Source of the DNA: an uncultured Alphaproteobacteria bacterium
GTDB lineage: Bacteria > Pseudomonadota > Alphaproteobacteria > Rs-D84
Direction of reading: 5' to 3'
Assembly (NCBI GenBank): GCA_934276735.1
Contig: CAKQTG010000001.1
Span: 186,001-250,000 of the forward strand
Length of the DNA stretch: 64,000 nt
Shown here: piece after piece, positions 52,473 to 59,827 of the stretch
Position numbering within the stretch: the stretch's first letter is position 1
Layout of the letters: each line of letters opens with the position of its first letter
Translations under genes and position numbers: made by a program
The notes under the pieces: model-generated
The model's input: the letters and a program-made list of their open reading frames with translations, nothing else
Databases searched by the model: none
Told to the model about the DNA's origin: nothing

Positions 52473-53183
52473 ATGGCAAATATTTTAAATTCTTTATCGC
52501 GTGTGAAAAAAGGTGACGTTGTCCTGTCTGTGCGCGATATTAAAAAGACATTTATCGAAGGTGGACAGCCCTTGCACATTTTGCGCGGTGGCGGTTTTGA
52601 TTTGCACCGTGGTGAAATTATCGCATTGGTTGGACAATCGGGATCTGGAAAATCTACGCTGTTACAGTGCGTCGGATTGTTGGATAAACCCACCAGTGGC
52701 AGCATTTTGCTGGACGGGGCGGCAACGAACCGCATGGACGAAGACACTCGCACAATGATGCGTCGTAACAAAATCGGATTTGTGTACCAGCGGCATAATC
52801 TGTTATCTGATTTTACGGCATTAGAAAATGTTGTTTTACCAATGTTGGCGGCGGGCACAGACGAAATCACGGCAAACGGCCGCGCGATGAAATTATTACA
52901 ATTGGCCAGTGTTGCACATCGTGCATCGCACCTGCCCGGGGAAATGTCCGGGGGCGAGCAGCAGCGCACCGCGGTTGCGCGTGCGTTGGCCAATAATCCG
53001 GAAATTTTACTGGCCGACGAACCGACTGGCAGTTTGGATCCAGCACATGCAACTGCGGTGTTTGATTTGCTGTTGGAATTGGTGCGCAAGAATAAAATGG
53101 CAATGTTATTTGTGACACACGATATGAATCTGGCCGCACGTGCCGACCGAACAATCACAATTCGTGATGGAATTGTAAAGTAA
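52473..53183 (+). CDS. lolD: Lipoprotein-releasing system ATPase LolD
   Basis: 236 residues from ATG 52473. VGQSGSGKSTLLQCV (P-loop), LSDFTALENVVLP (Q-loop region), MSGGEQQRTAVARALANNPEILLADEPTGSLD (signature and Walker B) and LFVTHDMNLAARA (H-loop) are intact. An earlier ATG at 52446 overlaps lolC by 8 bp and is possible but lacks a better ribosome binding site. Confidence 0.95.
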   Translation: MANILNSLSRVKKGDVVLSVRDIKKTFIEGGQPLHILRGGGFDLHRGEIIALVGQSGSGKSTLLQCVGLLDKPTSGSILLDGAATNRMDEDTRTMMRRNKIGFVYQRHNLLSDFTALENVVLPMLAAGTDEITANGRAMKLLQLASVAHRASHLPGEMSGGEQQRTAVARALANNPEILLADEPTGSLDPAHATAVFDLLLELVRKNKMAMLFVTHDMNLAARADRTITIRDGIVK

Positions 53184-53212
53184 TAACCAGAGCAACCAAG
53201 AGGAGAGAGCCC

Positions 53213-54064
53213 ATGAAAAAAATATCAACCACAAAATATGAAACCACCGTCCCCACATCGCGCAAGGTTTGGGGTGTGCTGGCACTGGCCGGGTTATTTA
53301 CATGCGGTGTATTTATCGGAACAACATTGAATAATAATCGCACGCCTGATACAGAATTTTCCGATGACGCATGTCGCGAATTGGCGGATAAAATTGCCGG
53401 CGAAACAGACGAGGCCACATTAGAACAACTGGGTGAAACATATTCCGAACATTGCACTGTGGACGCATCAGATCAGAATACAACCAGCCTGTCACGGTGC
53501 CAGTGGTTCGAGAAAATACTTTCTGCGCGCTTGTGTCCAGACGATAATCTGATGAATGATAGCTATTGCCTTAAACAAAATATTGATATTTATAAAAAAT
53601 TGGTGACATACGGTTGCCCAGAAAATCGTGATAAATATGTTGAAATGGCGAGTAATCAAGACACCTTATTGAATGCTGTGTTTGGTGAATACAACTTTGT
53701 AACCAAGGAAGTTTCAACATGTGAACGTATTGAACAATTGTTGAAGGGAAGATTGAACCCAAAAGATGTTGATAACTTTAATTATCATTTGGAAAATGCG
53801 GAAATCTATGCACGTCTGGCAGAACGTGGATGCCCAGAAAACGCCGATAAATATCGTGCATTGGCCGCCAGTGAAATAGAAATCACAACGGCATTACAAC
53901 CGGTTGAAGCTATGTCTGATATTGACGTGGCAGAGGTTGTTGATGTCTATAAAAAGGTGAAAATGCAGGCCGCCGCGCAACAGGTAATTGATACCCTGCA
54001 AAAGGTTTCTGAACCAACCATAGATTTTATTTTGAAACTGGAAAAAATTGTAAATGAAGAATAG
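53213..54064 (+). CDS. Membrane-anchored protein with a duplicated Cys-containing module
   Basis: 283 residues; GAGAGAGCCC precedes the ATG. One membrane helix (about 18-38) then a periplasmic part. Two similar units are seen: CQWFEKILSARLCPDD...YGCPENRDKYVEMA (about 100-145) and CERIEQLLKGRLNPKD...RGCPENADKYRALA (about 168-215), both ending YxxLxxxGCPEN-DKY. The pattern suggests a helical repeat protein. No family recognised. First of three secretory genes in a row. Confidence 0.7.
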   Translation: MKKISTTKYETTVPTSRKVWGVLALAGLFTCGVFIGTTLNNNRTPDTEFSDDACRELADKIAGETDEATLEQLGETYSEHCTVDASDQNTTSLSRCQWFEKILSARLCPDDNLMNDSYCLKQNIDIYKKLVTYGCPENRDKYVEMASNQDTLLNAVFGEYNFVTKEVSTCERIEQLLKGRLNPKDVDNFNYHLENAEIYARLAERGCPENADKYRALAASEIEITTALQPVEAMSDIDVAEVVDVYKKVKMQAAAQQVIDTLQKVSEPTIDFILKLEKIVNEE

Positions 54065-54074
54065 GGGGCGCGTT

Positions 54075-54719
54075 ATGAAACGTTTGTTTGTTGCGATTTC
54101 GGCACTGGTGTGTGTTGGGTGGACGGCGGCGCATGCGGCTGATGTTGCACCGCGTATGTCGTGCGCAGATATTAAAACCCAGATGGATACATTGTTCGCG
54201 CGTGATGATTTAACCGATGATGAATCAAAACAATTGACCGATATGCGCACAAAGTATCGTCGTGATTGTGTTAAACGTGCGGCGGGTGGTCGTGGTGCGC
54301 AAACTATTGCGGCCGCACGCGCACCGGTTGCAACCGATGATGCGAAAAATTCGGACGCCGCCGCGGCCACACCTGGCGCACCATGTGATACCCCGGACGA
54401 ACATGGTTGCTGTCCGGGTGAAACGTATACCGATATGGGTGACCAGGGATTTAATTGTTGCCCGTCTGATGGCGGCATGTGCTTTACGCCAATGGTGCTG
54501 AAATCGGTTGAAAATACCGAAGTTCAAGACGATGCACCTGTCAAGACAGACGAAGAAATCGCGGCGGAAATAAATGCGAATATTGCGGCAGGTCTGTGCG
54601 CCGATGGCACCAAGCCGAATAAGTATGGTTGTTGTGCCGATGAATTGTTCCGCGATATGGGCGGAACGTTCGCGTGCTGTCCAAAAACGGGCGGTGACTG
54701 TTTCCCGCCGATGAATTAA
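54075..54719 (+). CDS. Secreted protein with two Cys-rich granulin-like modules
   Basis: 214 residues from ATG 54075. Signal peptide MKRLFVAISALVCVGWTAAHA. An N-terminal helical part is followed by CDTPDEHGCCPGETYTDMG...FNCCPSDGGMCFTPM (about 104-141) and CADGTKPNKYGCCADELFRDMG...FACCPKTGGDCFPPM (about 178-214). The two share Cx8CC...CC..x..C spacing, with six Cys each, so they are probably disulfide-rich modules. I do not know a bacterial family with this name. Confidence 0.75.
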   Translation: MKRLFVAISALVCVGWTAAHAADVAPRMSCADIKTQMDTLFARDDLTDDESKQLTDMRTKYRRDCVKRAAGGRGAQTIAAARAPVATDDAKNSDAAAATPGAPCDTPDEHGCCPGETYTDMGDQGFNCCPSDGGMCFTPMVLKSVENTEVQDDAPVKTDEEIAAEINANIAAGLCADGTKPNKYGCCADELFRDMGGTFACCPKTGGDCFPPMN

Positions 54720-54736
54720 GATAATGGGAAGTTGAA

Positions 54737-56356
54737 ATGAAAAAAATAACATTTATAACAAGTGCATTATTGCTTTCGGCATGTGGTGGTGGAAGTGGCA
54801 CCGGCACAATTGACAATCCTGGGGCAGATGTTGTTGTCCCAGAATACGCAGATTTTTTGACAACAAGTTTGGCTGAGACCCAGGATAATTCAGTTGAGCT
54901 GAACACGTATGTTGAGTCCGTTTTGGGCTCGGATGGTGAAGTTGTGTCAGAATCAACCGGGAGACGGTCTGGCACCCGAAAAGTTAAAAATCATCATCAC
55001 GATGCTCAATATAATAGCAAGCAACTTGATGACATGAAAGATTTTTTTGATAAAGATGATGAGTATAAAAAAGAATTTATATCAAGAAATCGTGATTTGG
55101 TGAAACGGTATGCCAAACTTGCATGTGGTTGTGATATGAAGGATTTTGATTTTGATGGAAGATCAGATGATGACGTTTTTCATCATTTAAAGAGTGATGC
55201 TTTTAGACCCAATGAAGTGTGGAAAAAATATCACTATCGTCAGGAACAACTGGCAAACCAGAAATTATATTCTGGCAGTGGTAGCCGTGATTGGGGTAAT
55301 GGGTATGTAAAAATCACAAAGTTGCAAAATGGAAAAATAGCGAATATAAAGTTGTATGACGATTGGTATGAGCGCGAATTTAATTTTGATAAAGGCTCAG
55401 ACAATAAATTTTACGCGACACCTTATTCTTATGCTATTCTATGTGGTGCAGGCTGTATTATTCAATATAACACAGACAATACAAACGAGAGTTTTGAAAG
55501 CATTAAGGCCGGATTGCAATACACGTTGGATTCATTCGTGTATCCGCTTACAGAGGAACAAAGACAGATAGCACAGGACGCTATTGATTCATTAACATCT
55601 GAAACTGCACCAATAATATTAAGTCAAACAGAAATGGAAGGTGGTTCGTATACGTCTGGTTTCTTTAAGATACCAAATCATTTTGCGGTGGATGTTCGTG
55701 CCTATGGCAAGCAGGTTGGGTTGCAATATGCTGATTTTGGTTCTGTCGTTGGTAGTCAATGGCTTGATGGAAAACGGAGCGAAACAGATAATGGCATTGG
55801 ATATGTGTTCGCGGGTGGTTATGGTATAAAAAACATAAATAAACAAAATATCCAAGGTAGTATGAATTTCAAGGGGCAGGCTGTCGGTCATGTTATGTAC
55901 CATGAAGAAAATGCAAATGGGGTTGCCACTGATGATTATATGTTTGTTAAATCAAACGCAAATTTGACATTCCAGGCCGATGGTACAGAAAAATTGTTTA
56001 TGAATTTTTCTGACAATGCCGATGTAAACAAAAGGTGGTACGATGTTGAATATACGAAAAAGGGTGATGACGTTAGCGTAACACTATCAAATGGCGACAG
56101 GATTGCCGCAGAAAATGCAAAATATAAGTTCAAAGATACTGAATATAGTGGAAAATTTACACAAGAAATTGTTGATGAAAAGTATAATCGAATGATCTCG
56201 TGTGATTTTGATTCAAAATATTATGGCGATAATGAAAAACCGTCAGAAGCAACAGGTGTTGTAAACTTACTTGATCAAACGTGGGCCAAAGATAGTGCTG
56301 AAGATAAAGAATTATTTTTTACGGCGGCGTTTGGGGCTAAAAAAGATAAACGGTAG
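54737..56356 (+). CDS. Surface lipoprotein with TbpB-like beta-barrel end
   Basis: 539 residues; MKKITFITSALLLSAC with C16, then a GGG spacer typical of surface lipoproteins. Residues about 280-539 have the alternating beta pattern of transferrin-binding-protein-like barrels: NFKGQAVGHVMYHEEN, LTFQADGTEKLFMNFSDN, YSGKFTQEI, SKYYGDNEKPSEATGVVNL. It may bind a ligand at the cell surface. The fold match is based on pattern only. Confidence 0.65.
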   Translation: MKKITFITSALLLSACGGGSGTGTIDNPGADVVVPEYADFLTTSLAETQDNSVELNTYVESVLGSDGEVVSESTGRRSGTRKVKNHHHDAQYNSKQLDDMKDFFDKDDEYKKEFISRNRDLVKRYAKLACGCDMKDFDFDGRSDDDVFHHLKSDAFRPNEVWKKYHYRQEQLANQKLYSGSGSRDWGNGYVKITKLQNGKIANIKLYDDWYEREFNFDKGSDNKFYATPYSYAILCGAGCIIQYNTDNTNESFESIKAGLQYTLDSFVYPLTEEQRQIAQDAIDSLTSETAPIILSQTEMEGGSYTSGFFKIPNHFAVDVRAYGKQVGLQYADFGSVVGSQWLDGKRSETDNGIGYVFAGGYGIKNINKQNIQGSMNFKGQAVGHVMYHEENANGVATDDYMFVKSNANLTFQADGTEKLFMNFSDNADVNKRWYDVEYTKKGDDVSVTLSNGDRIAAENAKYKFKDTEYSGKFTQEIVDEKYNRMISCDFDSKYYGDNEKPSEATGVVNLLDQTWAKDSAEDKELFFTAAFGAKKDKR

Positions 56357-56421
56357 GGCGAGTAATAAAGGGCTTGCGTTTTAGGAAAATTGATTTATAA
56401 TAGGCAGGCTTTCAATTTGTT

Positions 56422-56496
56422 GCGGGCATAGTACAAAGGCTAGTATGCAAGCCTTCCAAGCTTGAAATGCGGGTTCGATTCCCGCTGCCCGCACCA
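56422..56496 (+). tRNA. tRNA-Gly(TCC)
   Basis: 75 nt with encoded CCA; acceptor GCGGGCA/TGCCCGC, anticodon stem CAAGC/GCTTG with loop CTTCCAA, T arm GCGGG TTCGATT CCCGC. Confidence 0.95.
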
Positions 56497-56503
56497 AGAG
56501 ATT

Positions 56504-56590
56504 GGGCGTGCGCCGGAGTTGGAGAGCCGGGGCAGACTGTAAATCTGTTGGCTTAAGCCTGAGCTGGTTCGAATCCAGCCACTCCCACCA
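56504..56590 (+). tRNA. tRNA-Tyr(GTA)
   Basis: 87 nt class II tRNA with encoded CCA. Anticodon stem-loop GCAGA CTGTAAA TCTGT, long variable arm GGCTTAAGCC, T arm GCTGG TTCGAAT CCAGC. The acceptor GGGCGTG/CACTCCC has one C4:T69 mismatch. 8 bp after tRNA-Gly. Confidence 0.9.
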
Positions 56591-56593
56591 AAA

Positions 56594-56630
56594 TAAAACC
56601 ACCCACGAACGTGGGTGGTTTTGTTTTGGC
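56594..56630 (+). terminator. Terminator after the tRNA pair
   Basis: AAAACCACCCACG AA CGTGGGTGGTTTTGTTTT, 13-bp stem. Confidence 0.85.
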
Positions 56631-56688
56631 GAAATGTGGTATTGGATTTGAATCACGCAATCATTTGATTGCCGGTTTGACTATGAGT

Positions 56689-56780
56689 TGTTGTGTGACG
56701 CGGTGCGCGTGGCACACAACATACGAATGCACCGCAGTCCCACGCCACCAGCGTGGGCGAGGGAAGCAGCCACACAGCAA
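56689..56780. other. Untranslated segment with strong hairpins
   Basis: GTTGTGTGACGCGGTGC and later GCACACAAC/GCACCGC give long pairings (GCGGTGC 56699-56705 with GCACCGC 56728-56734), followed by CCCACGC CACCA GCGTGGG. No plausible open frame. Possible structured RNA or a remnant of a palindromic element. Confidence 0.45.
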
Positions 56781-56818
56781 GTTACATGCGAGTATTCTGT
56801 TATGTATGTCAAAAATAA

Positions 56819-56845
56819 AAACACCCGCGTGCCGGGTGGTTTTAT
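56819..56845 (-). terminator. Terminator after the LpoA-like gene
   Basis: Minus strand CCACCCGGCACGCGGGTG with flanking A- and T-tracts, just after the stop at 56847. Confidence 0.75.
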
Positions 56846-56846
56846 T

Positions 56847-58433
56847 TTACTCTTCGATTTCCACGCTGTCGATATAGGTGCGGTTAACGCTTTCCAGGCT
56901 GGACGGTTGAAAGTCTGGATTTTCAATTGGGTCACTGTCATCTTCGGGCAGGACTGTTATATTTTCAACCGGTGGCGTCACGGTTGTGTTGCGTGTCATG
57001 TTCGCACCAAACGTTTTGGATTTATATTTCCCGTTCAGGCGTTCTGGAATACGGATATAGTTCATCGGATTTATACCGTCTGTTTCCAGTGCCATTTCAG
57101 ATGCCGGGATAATGTGGCGTTGTTCAATGTTATAAATTGGCGTCATAAAGTTTTGTGGTGCCGCCCGCACGGTGCGTGGGGTGCCACTGGCGTCCAGTTC
57201 CAATATGCGCAATGCGCGTTGGCTGTCCCCGTTTGGACGCAGGCGGACCAGGCCACTGGCCCCGATATAACCGCTGGGGTCCAACAGGTATGCGGCGTCT
57301 GATTTATCAGAATAAATCATGCCTATTGCCATATTTGCAGCATCATATCCAAATGCCGCCAGATGTGACGGTGCAGTACCAGATATCTGGGAATAAAGGT
57401 TAGCAAAATTTTCATTTATTTCAGGCAAGGCTGCATACTTTGCCCCAGACATTGTAAAATCAGATGTTATGTTTGAACCGTCCCACATTGTGGTGCCATA
57501 AAAACGTGCGTCACGCGCCGATACGTTGTAATAGCGCAAGAAAGATGCTAATGCCATTGAATCATCGCCTGTGCCCAGGAATAAAACCGCATCATACGGC
57601 GCCGCGCCCAGTGTGTCTGATTTTGATATTTTATCCAGTTGCATTGACAGTGATGATTTTTCAATCGCGGTCAGGCGTTCCTTGGTCAAAATGTCGGACA
57701 ATATTTCGCGTGCGCGTGTGTTTGCCGCGGTGCGCGCCGCGTTCATTGATGCGCGCATTGATGCGTTCTTGATTGATTCAGAATTGCCCGGTGTGTAATA
57801 GATTATGCCGACCAATTTTATGCCGTAAATTGACGCCGCATTTTTCGCTGTACCCGCCATTAGACGTCCGGATTCTGTGTCTGGTGCCAGAATTACAAAT
57901 TTAGTCACGTTGTCAGATGACATTTCTTTGGTAATAGCCTCGACACTGTTGGTGGGCATCAGGTTCATTGTCATAATTCCGTCGCCAACTGCTGTTGCAT
58001 CAGATGTGAACGACAGGGCAGGTGTGTCGACGGATTTTATCGCGTTTAACATACGTGCGTCGCCTGCAAAAACGGGGCCAATTATAACATCTGGTTTTTC
58101 AGATGCGGCGTTTTCAAATGCGTCGCTGCGTGCGGTATCAAAAAATGTTACTGACAGATTCTGTGGTGCACTTTGCAGAACGGCCATTTCAACCGATGTG
58201 CGGATTGTTTTGCCGGCACTTGCGTTTTGCCCACTGAGTGGTAATAACACTGCCACGCGATGCATGTTGCCGTCGGTCGCGGAAAAATTCCCGTATTGCA
58301 TTGATGACGGCGTACCGGCAACGTCATTGCCGTATTCAGCCCCCCAGTTGTTGGAACTGGTAATGCCACCGCCACCACACCCGGCCAGAATTGTTGCAAT
58401 TGCGCAAAAACTAAAAAATCTGTTCATAAACAT
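56847..58433 (-). CDS. LpoA-like penicillin-binding protein activator lipoprotein
   Basis: 528 residues with lipobox MFMNRFFSFCAIATILAGC (C19) and Gly-rich spacer. The body is a periplasmic-binding-type fold: HRVAVLLPLSGQNASAGKTIRTSVEMAVLQ, DVIIGPVFAGDARMLNAIKS and AAFGYDAANMAIGM are typical of the LppC/LpoA class that activates PBP1A. It could also be an amino-acid-type binding protein, but the lipoprotein and sequence style favour the first. Gene is divergent from rsmI with a 49-bp gap, as is common for the yraM (lpoA)-rsmI pair in proteobacteria. Confidence 0.85.
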   Translation of the reverse strand: MFMNRFFSFCAIATILAGCGGGGITSSNNWGAEYGNDVAGTPSSMQYGNFSATDGNMHRVAVLLPLSGQNASAGKTIRTSVEMAVLQSAPQNLSVTFFDTARSDAFENAASEKPDVIIGPVFAGDARMLNAIKSVDTPALSFTSDATAVGDGIMTMNLMPTNSVEAITKEMSSDNVTKFVILAPDTESGRLMAGTAKNAASIYGIKLVGIIYYTPGNSESIKNASMRASMNAARTAANTRAREILSDILTKERLTAIEKSSLSMQLDKISKSDTLGAAPYDAVLFLGTGDDSMALASFLRYYNVSARDARFYGTTMWDGSNITSDFTMSGAKYAALPEINENFANLYSQISGTAPSHLAAFGYDAANMAIGMIYSDKSDAAYLLDPSGYIGASGLVRLRPNGDSQRALRILELDASGTPRTVRAAPQNFMTPIYNIEQRHIIPASEMALETDGINPMNYIRIPERLNGKYKSKTFGANMTRNTTVTPPVENITVLPEDDSDPIENPDFQPSSLESVNRTYIDSVEIEE

Positions 58434-58482
58434 TGAAAATCCCGTTCGTATTCTGTATCATTTTACTATAAAAGGATTACGA

Positions 58483-59283
58483 ATGCAATCAGGGCTTTAT
58501 ATTGTTGGAACGCCAATTGGAAATTTGTCCGATATGTCGCCACGTGCGATTGAAACACTGAAAAATGCGGATTTAATTGCGGCCGAAGATACACGCGTTT
58601 TTGCAAAACTGGCATCGCATTTTGATATTAAAACCCCACGGGTTGCCTGTCACGACCATAATGAACGCGATGTTGTGCCAGAATTGGTTGAAAAATTACA
58701 AAATGGTATGACGATTGCGACCGTGTCTGATGCGGGTATGCCCGCAGTATCAGATCCAGGCTTTCGTTTGGTGCGTGCGGCGCGAACGGCCGGGGTGCCA
58801 GTGTTTGTTGTGCCGGGGCCTACGGCTGGGGTGGCGGCATTGGTGCTGTCTGGATTCCCGACAGACCGATTTACGTTTTGCGGATTTTTTGATGAAAAGA
58901 AATTACGTGATGATAACAAAATCCGTCATACGATTATTTATTACGAGAGTCCGAACCGTATCATGGCGACGATTGCCGCGCTGGCGCGGGTAATGCCTGA
59001 TCGCCAAATTGCCATTGTGCGCGAAATAACCAAGATTCACGAAGAGGCGATAATTGGATATCCTGCGGAACTGGTGAATATCGAGCCGCCACGCGGTGAA
59101 ATTGTAATTGTGGTTGCACCTGCACAAGACCACAAAATGAGTGATGATGAAATCACAGATATTGTAAATGACATTGTTGCTAATTCTACGAAATCGGCAG
59201 CGTCTGCATTGGCGGCGCGTGCCGGCATTTCCAAGAAAGAGGCGTATCGTCGTATGCTGGCCAAGGGGGACGCAAATGATTAA
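58483..59283 (+). CDS. rsmI: 16S rRNA (cytidine-1402-2'-O)-methyltransferase RsmI
   Basis: 266 residues from ATG 58483 (MQSGLYIVGTPIGNLSDMSPRAI), with AAAGGA upstream. VGTPIGNLSDM, AAEDTRVFAKL, SDAGMPAVSDPG and VPGPTAGVAALVLSGFP are the methylase motifs. The frame extends upstream to 57877 but that part is antisense to lpoA. Overlaps engB by 8 bp. Confidence 0.96.
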   Translation: MQSGLYIVGTPIGNLSDMSPRAIETLKNADLIAAEDTRVFAKLASHFDIKTPRVACHDHNERDVVPELVEKLQNGMTIATVSDAGMPAVSDPGFRLVRAARTAGVPVFVVPGPTAGVAALVLSGFPTDRFTFCGFFDEKKLRDDNKIRHTIIYYESPNRIMATIAALARVMPDRQIAIVREITKIHEEAIIGYPAELVNIEPPRGEIVIVVAPAQDHKMSDDEITDIVNDIVANSTKSAASALAARAGISKKEAYRRMLAKGDAND

Positions 59284-59827
59284 ATTCGTGGGCAGTTTTG
59301 AAACCGTTGCGTCTTTGCCACGGACGCGCTTTGTCGAATATGCATTTATTGGGCGCAGTAATGTTGGCAAGTCATCACTGATAAACGCAATTGTTGGCCA
59401 GGCAGTGGCACGCACATCAAATACACCGGGACGCACGCAATCGATAAATATGTTTAATTTGGACGACCGGGTGATGATTGTTGATTTGCCGGGATATGGT
59501 TATGCGCGGGCGTCACGCACAGATACTGTGCGCTGGTTGCGCCGATTAGAGGAATATTTGATGACGCGACATCTGGCACGGTTATATATTTTGATTGATT
59601 CGCGTATTGGTGCGCGACCGTCGGATATAGAACTGATGGAATTTTGTGATGCGCACGGTGTCGCATATCAAATCGTTTTGACCAAAAAAGACAAGCGTGT
59701 ACGCGAAGCAAATCAGTCTTCTTTGTCGCATGAAAATCACCCTGCAATGATGGCAGAGATTTTGGAAACATCGGCAGAAAAGAAAACAGGGCTGGAACCA
59801 ATAAGGGCGCAAATTGGCATCAAATAA
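59276..59827 (+). CDS. engB: Ribosome biogenesis GTPase EngB
   Basis: 183 residues. FIGRSNVGKSSLINAIVG (G1), NTPGRTQSINMFNL (G2), VDLPGYGYA (G3) and VLTKKDKRV (G4) are clear. Needed for 50S assembly. ATG 59276 lies inside the end of rsmI; the stop overlaps the addB start by 14 bp. Confidence 0.96.
   Translation: MIKFVGSFETVASLPRTRFVEYAFIGRSNVGKSSLINAIVGQAVARTSNTPGRTQSINMFNLDDRVMIVDLPGYGYARASRTDTVRWLRRLEEYLMTRHLARLYILIDSRIGARPSDIELMEFCDAHGVAYQIVLTKKDKRVREANQSSLSHENHPAMMAEILETSAEKKTGLEPIRAQIGIK

Noticed and set aside
52469..53158. Open frame of 229 codons on the minus strand
   Set aside because: Antisense to lolD over its whole length, no ribosome binding site or family motif.
56653..57302. 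Plus-strand frames of 88 and 204 codons after tRNA-Tyr
   Set aside because: They run through terminators and antisense to the LpoA-like gene; no family features.
57877..58482. N-terminal extension of the rsmI frame by 202 codons
   Set aside because: It lies antisense to the LpoA-like gene, and RsmI similarity starts only at the ATG at 58483, which has its own AAAGGA site.
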